64,000 nucleotides of DNA from contig CM068367.1 in assembly GCA_034769895.1 (NCBI GenBank), positions 350,921,111 to 350,985,110 of the forward strand, written 5' to 3'. The translations under genes were made by a program, and so were the position numbers. Below, one piece after another: positions 1 through 10,167 of this stretch (within the stretch, counting starts at the first letter, position 1; each line of letters starts with the position of its first letter). Source of the DNA: Magicicada septendecula. Its lineage: Eukaryota > Arthropoda > Insecta > Hemiptera > Cicadidae. Below the pieces are notes generated by a model, which ran no database searches, was not told where the DNA came from, and saw nothing but the letters and a program-made list of their open reading frames with translations.

Positions 1-333
1 ATTTACCAGTATTCTGATCATTATTTTTATAAATTGATGCAGTATCAAATAGAATCTTTACATAAATTTAATTTTATCTTGAGTATAATATATCTGGAGA
101 ATCTTTATATGTTAACAATCTCCATAATCCACGAGTTCCAGTATATTTTTCAGTATCAATAATAGTATCATCATGATCTAATCCAACCATAGAATTACCT
201 TACCTATCATAAAAGAATTCTTTTTCTCATTCCAATATATACCGAATTTATCATCATATGCCTGTAGTAAATACTTTTGAGCTATTGGTCCGATAATTTT
301 ATTAAGAGTATCTAGACTAACTACAGTTTCCAT
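1..333 (-). pseudogene. DUF8207-like gene of a virus-like element, frameshifted and cut by the window edge
   Basis: Read on the minus strand from an ATG at 331-333. The conserved segments are IIGPIAQKYL, then FGIYW near codon 40, then after a frameshift around 215 the motif GTRGLWRLL near codon 75. The spacing of PIA-KYL, FGI and GL-LLT is that of the DUF8207 family, known mainly from virus-like and polinton-like elements in arthropod genomes; its function is not established. At least one frameshift and several stops make it a relic. It starts 15 bp after the stop of the ATPase relic on the same strand, an operon-like packing typical of viral gene clusters. Family assignment is from motif recognition only. 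Confidence 0.6.
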
Positions 334-348
334 TTATAGTAAGAAGCC

Positions 349-941
349 CTAATCTTTAGACCAACATTTATTAGATAAATCAGAAAATTTTTCAAAATTC
401 ATATTGCATCCAACAAAACTGTCATATATGAATTTGGTATAATGCTTATTCTGCTTACATATAACTATCATATTTAGATTACTTCTGATCACTTTCAAGT
501 CCACCACAGAATAACACTGGTTTAAAAATATAAAGAAAAATTCTTATGTCTTCCTCTAATGAAATATTGTTTAATAATATCTTGATTTTCTAGTAAGTAA
601 TCATCAAAAATATCTAAAGAATTAGGATAACAGTCACTCATCAGCTCATCAGATCTTCACAAGTAGAATAAAAGTTTGATACTTTTTTGACCAATCTCTT
701 TCTCAACATACTTATATCTATCTTGTAATTTCTTATAAGCTTCATGTTCTAATGAGTTACTGAAAACATATAGATTTATATAAGGAATACAATTCTTACA
801 CTTCCCACTCCCTGAACTTCCCACTATCAAACATCTTAGAGGATAAGGAATAATAGTTTTTTCTTTATCGTTATCTTTAGAATCATATACAGTTATCTCT
901 GAATCTAATTTTGATGTTTCCTTCTTACATTTCTTCCCCAT
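349..941 (-). pseudogene. P-loop packaging-type ATPase relic of a virus-like element
   Basis: The minus-strand start ATG is at 939-941. The first 94 codons are intact and include a Walker A loop, GSSGSGK, near residue 42; the usual Thr/Ser after the Lys is replaced by Cys. LYVFSNSLE follows, a segment this family shows just after its P-loop. Past the stop at 657 homologous reading continues in other frames, with a Walker-B-like IFDD and then QYFIRGRHKN, ending at a TAG at 349-351. The order resembles the FtsK/HerA-like genome-packaging ATPases of polinton-like elements. The gene is dead: the P-loop residue is lost and there are stops and frameshifts. It lies between the DUF8207-like relic and the divergently oriented capsid-like relic. 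Confidence 0.6.
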
Positions 942-996
942 TTAAATAAGAAAAAATTTAAATGAAACTTTTTAACTAACCAGTGGTAATTCTATA

Positions 997-1670
997 ATGA
1001 AGTTAACTTTAGGTCAACCTATTCACTTGGATGAAGATGGAAAATATATGCTTAGATTAGTCGATTTCTATTCCGATAACTTTAGGAAACATAAATGTTG
1101 ATCTTGGAAGAAGTTGTTTAACGTTCACTATTTTCCAAAGTTATTATTCCACTGTAGATCTAGAAAGAAGGTCTATAGAATGTTTGAAAATAACATTGAT
1201 GAGATGTCAGCAGAAGAAAAGATAAAATATAATGCAAACAATTTCAAAATAACTATAATCCAAATATGAAGTTAACAGTTAAGTCTCCTTTGGATTTTAG
1301 GACAGAAAATTACTTATCACATTTGTTAGGCTTTGGAAATAACGCTATTGAATTTAAAGCAAATGAAGAAAAAACTGGTACTGAGATACCACAATTGAGA
1401 AACTTTGATGTCATATAAATCCATTGCAATCTAGTTGAACCATCAATAACTAATCACTCTCTAGAAGTTCATAAACATGAAGAATCAGAAATACTATATT
1501 CCTTCTTTCCTAACACTGCCTACAGAAATAAAATAAGTGAAAATCCAAATGAAAGTCATTATATATCTCTTAGGAAAGATCTAAAACAAATTAAAGAGAT
1601 TATTATCACAATTAAGGATGAGAACGGTAATTTATACAGAATGATGGCCCTAAAAACATCATCTACTTAA
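997..1670 (+). pseudogene. Double-jelly-roll-like (capsid-type) protein relic
   Basis: Starts at the ATG at 997 (MKLTLGQPIHL...) and runs through three pieces broken by stops at about 1098, 1268 and 1417 to the TAA at 1668-1670. Diagnostic pieces are SPLDFRTENYLSHLLGF, then after a stop HCNLVEPS, then HKHEESEILYSFFP and a C-terminal segment rich in ITIKDENGN. The H-HEES-LY-FFP block matches the uncharacterised arthropod proteins grouped as double-jelly-roll-like and found beside DUF8207 and P-loop ATPase genes. In such elements the protein is presumed to be capsid-like. It is transcribed away from the ATPase, with a 55-bp gap between the two starts. Clearly non-functional. Confidence 0.6.
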
Positions 1671-2147
1671 GTTTAAAACAACGATAATTTCTTAACTACA
1701 TTTTTTATAATAATTATAGTCAATATTGATGAAAATGATAAAAAATTTATCTTGAATTAGATGTAATCATGGACTTACGTCTTTAAATATTGATGAAGAT
1801 GATAAAATTATGCTAGAAAACTTTGAAAATTAGCTAAATTGTTCTGTTAATGAAATAAAATGGATTTTTCTAATATAAAGACCTAGAGATGCAATTTATA
1901 ATAAAGTTCACAAAAATGATAAGAAACGTATAGATGTCAGTCATTCACCAACACCTTCAAAACTATGAAAATCTGAGTAGCATGGCTTGAATTCTACCTA
2001 AAAATATACAAATTATTACAAAATTTGTAAATGCATATTTCAGATAAATATAAAAAAAATCTATTAACCTTAACTGGAACCCAAATTGGGGCCCAACCTA
2101 ATTACATGAAAATAAGTTAAATTTTTCTGTTATATATTTTTATATTT
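1671..2147. other. Remainder of the virus-like element, no intact gene
   Basis: Very AT-rich. A broken plus-strand reading frame can be followed from about 1770 to 1970 (pieces such as RPRDAIYNKVHKND and SHSPTPSKL), interrupted by several stops. It probably belongs to another gene of the same element but I do not recognise it. Sequence continues without a break into the 5' copy of the E1 target duplication. Confidence 0.35.
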
Positions 2148-2151
2148 CATT

Positions 2152-3411
2152 TGTAACGGGGCTAAAAAGAGGGGTTTTTATTTTATTAAAAAATCATAAA
2201 TTTGTTTTCCATCTGTGTGGCCAGTCACATGTTAAATAAAAGTGTCGTCAAACAAAGGAACAGTGATGTGAAGTTTGAACGTAGTTGGGGCGTTGGAATG
2301 CGATGTATGTTTGTCAATGCATTACAATTCCAAGAACTTCGGTGCTGTGTGGCGCACACAAACGCGCAAACAACAGCCGACGCTTAGACGCATCGGGCCG
2401 AGCCGAACCAACATGGCTTAATTGTAAAATTTGTTTGCCATGCGGTCGGGTGCCGACGGAAGTCTTGACGAGACCCCGCCTATCTGGGTGACGTAACCAG
2501 TGGCTTCAAAATTTCGTCAACGCTTTGGAAGCACTCACAAACCATGTTCCCGGTACCACTACTAACAATTTGCCACCTGAAGGCTGTGAACGACGGTGAA
2601 ATTTGGTAGACAAAAGGCAGTGATTTCAGCCCGCATGTAAACGGCAGTCGAACTTCAGCCGCGGCCTCGCCCAGCAGAATACCAACCGTGACTCATCAGT
2701 AAATTTTTTCAAATATAAATTAACAACTGATAGTGTAGTGGGGAAACGATGTTTCAGAATGAACAGTGCGGGTAGGGTTTGATTAAGGAAGAAAAAAATA
2801 TGACATCATAAACTTTATGGACAACTAAAAGGGACTTTGCATACGACGCGCCATGAGGTCGGGGGAGATGATACTACCACAAGTAACAGTATTTATTATC
2901 ACATCAAATTTATCTTAATGAGATCTTTTAAATAAATAAATGGGGTTTTAAAATTGTATGTGTGTTGAGTGTGGGCATTGCTGGGTCGTTTTGAATAAAA
3001 TTAGTATAAGTTAGTTGAAGTTTTTTAATTTTCAATATACATATATCTTAGTATTTGAGAAAGATAATATACCACATAGTGAGTTTTGTAGCTATCCTGA
3101 TTAGGAGAGAAGAGAAAAATTAATGTATTCAAAATAGATTTCACAAAGTTTTAATTTCATAGTTTGAATTTTAATAAAATAAATTAGTAGCGTAACCATG
3201 TGTTAAGTTAATTATTACGCCACATTAACATCACCTATCCCGAATAGAAAATTTCACCTAACGAACCTGGCAATCAAGTAAAAGTGTTTTAAAGGTTTCG
3301 ATGTAAAGCCGAGAACATCGTGGCGACCTATTAATAGTCTGGAATCTTCTGTGAGCGTTAAGTCAGAGTGGCGTGAAAGTATGAGGTAAGTAAAAAGAAC
3401 AGAACATAACA
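2152..3411 (+). repeat. 5' LTR of E1
   Basis: 1,260 bp, nearly identical to 8845-10115. The middle part is GC-richer and CpG-rich (2280-2700). The U5 end holds CACCTAACGAACCTGG (about 3255), close to the CACCTAACGAACTCTGG-type segment in the E3 LTR, and a 5' splice-site consensus at 3386. Short ORFs inside it recur in the other LTR and are shadows of the repeat. Confidence 0.93.
3386..3391 (+). promoter_or_regulatory. Candidate 5' splice site in U5 of E1
   Basis: ATGAG|GTAAGT at 3381-3391 is a full-strength donor consensus 20 bases before the LTR end; the 3' LTR has the same at 10090-10095. Comparable donors occur at the same place in the E2, E3 and solo LTRs. Splicing itself is inferred. 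Confidence 0.5.
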
Positions 3412-3413
3412 AT

Positions 3414-3431
3414 TGGCGATCTCTGCCAGTA
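3414..3431 (+). promoter_or_regulatory. Primer-binding site of E1
   Basis: TGGCGATCTCTGCCAGTA starts two bases after the LTR end and begins with the TGG expected opposite a tRNA CCA tail. It resembles the E2 site (TGGCTCACGCTGCCAGGA). I do not name the tRNA. Confidence 0.6.
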
Positions 3432-3667
3432 TAACTCAGATGAATTAATTCATATGGGTTTAGGCCTGATTTGAAGTACAAAATAGGTGGTGATAGTAGG
3501 CAGTTTTTTGTAACAGACAAAAAAGTACGAGATGTGTGAGTTAGAGGTTAAGTAACAATACATAAATTTACATAGCATACATAAAATGGTACATCCATGT
3601 TCAAGTGTTAAGAGTTAAGTGGTAGATTTTTTTATGTAAACAAAGTTAAATCAGTACATTTATAAAA

Positions 3668-4954
3668 ATGGCAGGTAATGAGGAAAGTATTGTAAGTGAA
3701 ATAATTAATTTTGACGAATCAGCTGTTGTAAACAGCCCCGAAGTACATTTAACACCCAATGTAGGGCAAGACGATAAAAATATCAATATAAGTGTTACAG
3801 ATGAAACAAATATAACAGAGGATTCGGGGGTTCACTTAACTCCAACCTCGACAAAATGTAATAAATTGGACAATGATGTAATGAGTTTTTTATTAAATCA
3901 ATTCAAAGAATTGAAGGAACATAATATAGAAATAAAGAGTCGTTTTGATAGTAATGACAAAAAATTTGATAAATTGAGTCGTGAAATTAACGAACAGAAA
4001 ATAAAATGTGAAAGTAATTTCAATGAGTTGAAAAAGCAGAATAATGAAATAAAAAATGATATTAGTGAGATTAATAGACGTTGTGAAAATACCAATGAAA
4101 TATTTAAAAATAACTTTAACAAACTAGAGCAGAATGTTGAGAGAATGGGAGTGTGGGTGATAAATACAGGTAAGAGCAAAATAAGTGAAAATAACAGAGA
4201 GACATGTATTAACAGTGGTAGTAGTTTAGATGCAAAACAGGTGGCAGTAGACAACGTGAGTAATAGCGATAATTATAATAATGGGTTAACGAGTGATAAT
4301 AGTGGTGAAAGTGAAAACGTGGTGTTAGAGAGTAAGGTTATGAGCAGAGAAAGTGTGGAAGAAATGGGGAGTGTGTGTGATGGAAGTTTAGAGGTGCAAA
4401 GGGCAAGTTTTCCCTTAGTTTATGGTGAAACAGGGTGTTCACAGTGGTTTTATGAGGACAGAGTTTCCTCCGGTGGTGGTGTGGAAGACGAGGTGTCTTC
4501 GGATGGTCCCTTAGTTTTTTGTGATTTACCTGGTAGTAGAGGTAATAAGTATTTAGTGGTGCCCTTTGCATGGAATGGGAGAGTTCAGTGGGGTTATGAG
4601 AGGTGTTGTAATGAGAGAAAGAGAGAAATAGAGATTTTTGAGGTTAATAGAGGCTATGAAATGTTAGTGCAGGTTTTAGATATTGAGAGTGGTGAAAAAA
4701 GTAACTTACCTTGTGGAATAGAGATAGATGAATATTTTGATAATACTGTTGGAAATGATAATAACTTACCTGATGTTGTGATTGATATAGTAAATGAATA
4801 TAATGATAAAATAACTTACCTGATGTTAACCAAAAGTACTGATGGAGACTGGACAAAAATAACTAATATTGACAAGGTTTATGAAATAATAAAAGGGAAT
4901 AATACTATAAATTATAATGGTACAATGAATGACAGAGTTAATGGGTTATTATAA
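3668..4954 (+). CDS. E1 single ORF: Gag-like N-terminus plus unrecognised conserved C-terminal domain
   Basis: 428 codons from the ATG at 3668, about 255 bp after the primer-binding site. Residues 1-70 are acidic and low in complexity. Residues 75-160 form a strongly predicted coiled coil (repeated FDKL/FNEL/FNKLEQN heptads) like the N-terminal part of many insect LTR Gag proteins. Residues 160-230 are Ser/Asn-rich. The C-terminal ~190 residues hold the conserved part: VPFAWNGRVQW, IEIFEVNRGY, then GDWTKI..IDKVYEII. The E2 and E3 ORFs carry the same motifs in the same order. No CCHC zinc knuckle, protease DTG or RT motif is seen. The frame ends in an (AAT/TAA)n tract; in the +1 frame it continues to a TAG at 5037-5039 with an EKCYKK...HDGG tail matching the E2 C-terminus, so E1 has probably lost ~28 residues by slippage. 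Function unknown; particle protein or trans-acting factor are guesses. Confidence 0.75.
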   Translation: MAGNEESIVSEIINFDESAVVNSPEVHLTPNVGQDDKNINISVTDETNITEDSGVHLTPTSTKCNKLDNDVMSFLLNQFKELKEHNIEIKSRFDSNDKKFDKLSREINEQKIKCESNFNELKKQNNEIKNDISEINRRCENTNEIFKNNFNKLEQNVERMGVWVINTGKSKISENNRETCINSGSSLDAKQVAVDNVSNSDNYNNGLTSDNSGESENVVLESKVMSRESVEEMGSVCDGSLEVQRASFPLVYGETGCSQWFYEDRVSSGGGVEDEVSSDGPLVFCDLPGSRGNKYLVVPFAWNGRVQWGYERCCNERKREIEIFEVNRGYEMLVQVLDIESGEKSNLPCGIEIDEYFDNTVGNDNNLPDVVIDIVNEYNDKITYLMLTKSTDGDWTKITNIDKVYEIIKGNNTINYNGTMNDRVNGLL

Positions 4955-7900
4955 TAATAATAATAATAATAAATTGAGTGTGAGTAAGAATGAGAAGTGT
5001 TATAAAAAAAATAAGACTATTATACACGATGGCGGTTAGATAAGAAATCAATAAATGGACATTTTAAATATTTTAATTTATGGTTATGACCTTGCTGAAT
5101 TAGGAAATGAAGTGTGGTAAATAGAAAAATAATGACAAAGATTGGTAAATAAATTTTAGTGAAATTAATTGTGTTTGTATTGGAACAAGTATGTAATGTA
5201 AACAATGTGTGTATGTAGTAGAAATTGATTTTAATAATAATAATATTTTATCAGACAAGATAAATAATGAGTTTGTCATAAAGGAAATGTAATTGTATTG
5301 AAGTAGGGTAATTAAAATATGTTGTATTTTTAATAATTGATGGAATTAAAGTAATTTGAGATGTTTAAATATTTTTGATTGATTTACAATGTTATATAAT
5401 TGAATTTTGATGATGAATTTAAATTAGTTTATGAGATTTAAATGTGATAATAATTAATAAATAAACAAATGTTAAATTGTGTTTAGTTTGTGGAATAACA
5501 TGGTTGTTAAAATGTTTCAGAAGGTACATGGAGTTATTGGTGTTTGGTGTTGATATTTTGTGTTTATGACAGTATGTGAGTGATGTACTGTAAGTACGAA
5601 TTTTATGATTCCACTTAAATAACGTAAAATGTTCAATGTCTAAATAACAAATTTTAAATGAAATGTTATGTAAAAGGAAGGTTAACAAACAAACAAAATT
5701 TTGGAAAAGTTAATGGTATGGTAAATGATAAATCATTGATAATTAATTAACAGAAGTTCAATTGCAATTAAAATATAATGTTTATAATTTTATATGCAAA
5801 TGTAAGGATGTGAGGTGTGTAATTTCTGATCAACCTTAAATGTGAATTGTTTGTTTTAATGGAATAATCACAATGTTAATTACGAGTGTATTGTATGTAT
5901 TATGTTAAGAACGAAAAATCAATTAATAATATACCCAAACATATAAGAGTTGACCTTCTGTGAACTGTAGTAGCGGTGTCAGAGTGAGCCTTATATGTCT
6001 TTTGGTAGTTTCCCCACATTTCGGGCGGTCACAGTTTCACCAGACCCTGGCCATGGAATTATGTAAGTAGATACCAAATTGGTGAATTTTGAAATTGACT
6101 GGGGGGTAACTCGGGGAAACTACATAACTATGGAACAGCGGCTATCGTCGAAGGTGTCGATAGTGCCGGGATTAAGGGTGTGTGAATGTGTGAATCATTT
6201 TAGTAGGATTTTAGTATTTAGTATTTTAGGGTGTCCTTGGACATCAGTAATACCGAACTTTTATGTAACGCTGAACCAAGAATGGTATAGGCAGCATCTA
6301 TACCTTATATATGTAACTTCAGTTCTTGGGAATGCAAATGGATGCCACAGTCCACCAGCAGGAAACAATGGAGTGTGTGGAAAAGGAGCTGGCAGTTACA
6401 AGCCAGGGACACAGATAATGCATCTGTGCACAAGGTAAATACCTAGACCGACCGGCAGGTGGTTTACCTAATTGTAACTGGGTAGAGGGGGGACTTTAAG
6501 TAACGATGTAGTGGGAGTGTAGCTGTAAATTCAGCGAGAGGGTGACGACCTCTGTAAACAGTGGGCGGTCAACTTATAACACGACTCTATAGAGAGAGTT
6601 GGGGGTTGCCAATCCATAGAGCTGTTCAGTAACTGTTGCTATGACTATGTCTCAATGAGTAGCGATGTATGTCCCTATGAGAGCAAAATGATTTTAAGTG
6701 CCAGATTTAATTGTAATAATTTCAGATAACATTATATGATAATGACTATATAATTTTGTGTATTTGTATTAATTGTATGTAGTATATTAGGGGTAAGAAT
6801 TATGAACATGTGTACTTTATATAATGTTGAAATGTATCTGTAGTAAGGTCATTCACCTTGCCAAGAAAATCAGCTGATTGCTGGAATTATAAGTGTAGTA
6901 TATCACTTTTAAAGATTTGCAAATTTTTCAATGTAATTAAATGTTTGAATATAATTAAAATTGAATATAGGATTTTCAATGTGTTTGAGAGATTTTGAAT
7001 TAAATGGTAAAATGAATTGAGATAATTTTGAATTTTCAATGATAACTGTAATGTAAAATGTGGTAAATGTTAGAATTTGGGTGATTATTATTTCGTTAGG
7101 ACATTTAAATCAGTCCAAGTTAAATTTGAAGGGGTGTTAGAGAGAATAATATTATTGTGGGAATAAGAGTAATGTAGAATTTGAGAAGTAATGGTGACAC
7201 AGTAGCTATGGGGAAAATATGTATAGTAATGATTGATATATTGGGGTAATAAACCAGGTGATATTTTGTAGATGAAAGTGATGTAATGGGAGAGTAATTA
7301 GTTGATGGTAATTTTGTAAAGGGGGGTGGTGTGATAAGGAGTCCTCAACGTAAAGCATTGTGGCGGGTAGCAGTGGGTTTTCAGGGAGTGATTGCCGGGT
7401 AAATAGGAAGGGCAAGAGGTTGAGCACGCGTGGTGAGATGAGGGAACACACATCCTGAGTACAAAGGGGTAGAGGGTATTTTTGTCATAAGGGTAGAATG
7501 ATGCAAAATGGGTTAGAGTAGTAAGTTAGAGGTAGAGAATGGTTGGTAGATGTTCTGATAGATGGGTGTCATACTAGTTAAACCTGTTAAGTGAGTATTC
7601 GAGTCAGAAGGGGAGTAAGATTATATGTAAATGCAAAGTTAGTAAATCAAAGTATTATGAATAATTAAGTCACCCAAACTAATTGAAAATGAAAATATTA
7701 AAGAAGGAAAGTCATAGGCAAAATGAAAAAATAATTGAACAAGTGACAGATGTTAATAGAATTTGAAAATAATATAAAGCTATAAAATGTGTAATTTTTG
7801 GTCAATTTAAATGTAAATTTTATTGTTTATACTAAGATGAAAATAACCATGTTAATTTTGTATGTCTTATTTTATTATGGTGTACTATGTTTGAAGATAA

Positions 7901-8498
7901 AAATTTTAAAGAGGTGTCATGTACTTTATGATGTAGCTCTGTGTAACATATGTATGTCAAGGTCGTTGACTTGACCAAGAGAGATCAGCTGATGACTGAT
8001 GGTAGAGACAATACCAGCTTCTAGTAATTGATTGATGCCATTTTGTTTCTTAATTGAATTAAATATTTTTGTTTTTCTGAAAATTAATAAAAGAGGTGTT
8101 GGTAAATTAAAATTTTTTTTGACCAAAAAAAAAAAAAAAAAAAATTTATTTCAGACCTGCCATATAGATGTTTGAGTTTCAGGTATATTATTGTTTATGT
8201 GTATTACTAGTGTTTTATTGAATTATACTGTTTAGTATATCTGTATAATCAAACATTAGTATAAGCGAATTAATGATTTAATAAGATGTTCAATTTGTGT
8301 TTTTTATGATTATTAGTAGTAATGAAGGAAATTGATAGACTTGATAGATTCATGTAAAAGACTTTTTATTCTTTTGAGAAAGTAATGGAGATATAACAAT
8401 TTGATTTTAAACTTAAATGAATTTTTGAATTTAAAAATAAATATTTTATGAATTTTAAATAAGAAATTTGTTAGTATGTATTATTGAATGTGTACACG
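4955..8498 (+). other. Long noncoding internal region of E1
   Basis: 3.5 kb of AT-rich sequence where pol would be expected. No frame encodes recognisable protein. It aligns in patches with 59234-61798 of E2: GACCGRCYGGCAGGYGGTTTA near 6446 and 60033; the TTGACY..GATCAGCTGATG segment near 7970 and 61260; a GTACAAAGGG segment near 7458 and 60757. A CAGCTGAT core occurs twice in E1 (about 6872 and 7986). The 5815-5890 stretch is a diverged copy of 7787-7860. A run of about 20 A lies at 8125-8144. Patchwise conservation with no coding suggests a structural or cis-acting RNA role, which is inference. Confidence 0.7.
5960..6436 (+). other. GC-richer block present in E1 but not E2, with a nested hairpin
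   Basis: Between blocks that align with E2, E1 carries about 470 extra bp of more balanced composition. A 119-codon frame at 6079-6438 spans most of it but resembles nothing I know. Within it CCAAGAA (6276-6282) pairs with TTCTTGG (6323-6329), and inside that GGTATAG (6284-6290) pairs with CTATACC (6298-6304). It could be a captured segment or one lost from E2. Confidence 0.4.
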
Positions 8499-8795
8499 CC
8501 CAGTATTTGCCAAAGGCGACCCAGTGTGCATGTAAGGGGGAACATATCGGTTGAGGATCTGGCATGGTATAAGGCCAGGGATTTGGAGTTTGGGGAGGAA
8601 TGATAGAAGGTTAGGTGTACAATGGTGAGTACCGGTCCGAGTTTATGGTGTTGGGATCTCGAGTAGAGAAGTCCAGTAATCTCGTTCATGTGCAGCCATG
8701 GTCTCCGAGCTAGGGGGGTAGTTTACCCATGATGCGTTAGAAATTAACGGGGGGTTGTTGGCACCATATCCTCACCGATCCTCTTAGGGGTTTAG
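8499..8795 (+). other. Conserved 3' block of E1
   Basis: About 300 bp closely matching 61799-62096 of E2, although the LTRs that follow are very different. Shared pieces include GAGGATCTGGCATG, AGAGAAGTCCAGT, ATCTCGTTCA, GTTTACCCATGA and CCTCTTAGGGGTTT. It is the best conserved DNA between the two elements and noncoding in both, so it is probably cis-acting (packaging, nuclear export or priming). Confidence 0.65.
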
Positions 8796-8835
8796 CAATG
8801 AGAGTTCTTCTGTCTCGACAAAAGACCTCTCATTG
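8796..8835 (+). ncRNA. 40-nt terminal hairpin of E1 next to the polypurine tract
   Basis: Layout 8-2-8-4-8-2-8: outer arms CAATGAGA and TCTCATTG, inner arms TCTTCTGT and ACAAAAGA (one C-A mismatch), loop CTCG, internal bulge GT/CC. The E2 hairpin at 62097-62136 has the same spacing to the base. An RNA element is inferred. Confidence 0.6.
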
Positions 8836-8844
8836 GGGGGGTAT
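8836..8844 (+). promoter_or_regulatory. Polypurine tract of E1
   Basis: GGGGGG followed by TAT directly before the 3' LTR; primes plus-strand DNA synthesis in LTR elements. Confidence 0.7.
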
Positions 8845-10115
8845 TGTAACGGGGCTAAAAAGAGGGGTTTTTATTTTATTAAAAAATCATAAATTTGTTT
8901 TCCATCTGTGTGGCCAGTCACATGTTAAATAAAAGTGTCGTCGAACAAAGGAACAGTGATGTGATGTTTGAACGTAGTTGGGGCGTTGGAATGCGATGTA
9001 TGTTTGTCAACGCATTACAATTCCAAGAACTTCGGTGCTGTGTGGCGCACACAAACGCGCGAACAACAGCGGGGCGCACAGCCGACGCTTAGACGCATCG
9101 GGCCGAGCTGAACCAACATGGCTTAATTATAAAATTTGTTTGCCATGCGGTCGGGTGCCGACGGAAGTCTTGACGAGACCCTGCCTATCTGGGTGACGTA
9201 ACCAGTGGCTTCAAAATTTCGTCAACGCTTTGGGAGCACTCACAAACCATGTTCCCGGTACCACTACTAACAATTTGCCACCTGAAGGCTGTGAACGACG
9301 GTGAAATTTGGTAGACAAAAGGCAGTGATTTCCGCCCGCATGTAAACGGCAGTCGAACTTCAGCCGCGGCCTCACCCGGCAGAATACCAACCGTGACTCA
9401 TCAGTAAATTTTTTCAAATATAAATTAACAACTGATAGTGTAGTGGGGAAACGATGTTTCAGAATGAACAGTGCAGGTAGGGTTTGATTAAGGAAGAAAA
9501 AAATATGACATCATAAACTTTATGGACAACTAAAAGGGACTTTGCATACGACGCGCCACGAGGTCGGGGAAATGACACTACCACAAGTAACAGTATTTAT
9601 TATCACATCAAATTTATCTTAATGAGATCTTTTAAATAAATAAATGGGGTTTTAAAATTGTATGTGTGTTGAGTGTGGGCATTGCTGGGTCGTTTTGAAT
9701 AAAATTAGTATAAGTTAGTTGAAGTTTTTTAATTTTCAATATACATATATCTTAGTATTTGAGAAAGATAATATACCACATAGTGAGTTTTGTAGCAATC
9801 CTGATTAGGAGAGAAGAGAAAAATTAATGTATTCAAAATAGATTTCACAAAGTTTTAATTTCATAGTTTGAATTTTAATAAAATGAATTAGTAGCATAAC
9901 CATGTGTTAAGTTAATTATTACGCCACATTAACATCACCTATCCCGTACAGAAAATTTCGCCTAACGAACCTGGCAATCAAGTAAAAGTGTTTTAAAGGT
10001 TTCGATGTAAAGCCGAAAACATCGTGGCGACCTATTAATAGTTTGGAATCTTCTGTGAGCGGTAAGTCAGAGTGGCGTGAAAGGACGAGGTAAGTAAAAA
10101 GAATAGAACGTAACA
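8845..10115 (+). repeat. 3' LTR of E1
   Basis: 1,271 bp. It carries 12 bp more than the 5' LTR near 9070 and is one base shorter near 9570. Many differences between the LTRs are CpG versus TpG/CpA. It ends ..GTAACA followed by the CATT duplication. Confidence 0.93.
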
Positions 10116-10167
10116 CATTTTAATTTTCCTGTTAAATTTTTATCTATATATATAAACAACTACAAAC

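Larger units (their letters stand above)
2152..10115 (+). mobile_element. E1: complete pol-less LTR retrotransposon
   Basis: Two direct LTRs (2152-3411 and 8845-10115) begin TGTAACGGGG and end ...AACA. They flank a 5.4-kb internal region with a primer-binding site, one ORF (3668-4954), a long noncoding stretch and a polypurine tract. The 4-bp target duplication CATT sits at 2148-2151 and 10116-10119; removing the element rejoins the halves of a virus-like element. The LTRs differ at roughly 25-30 positions plus one 12-bp indel (about 2%, by eye), so insertion is moderately recent. No protease, RT, RNase H or integrase motif is present in any frame, so movement would need enzymes in trans. It shares ORF type, 3' block and signal layout with E2 at 56342-63388. 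Confidence 0.9.

Noticed and set aside
2202..2491. Short ORFs in the E1 LTR, repeated at 8895-9196
   Set aside because: They recur only because the LTR is duplicated; no homology and frame not conserved in other LTRs.
6079..6438. 119-aa ORF in E1 as an env-like or pol gene
   Set aside because: No signal peptide, membrane segment or enzyme motif, and the block is absent from E2.
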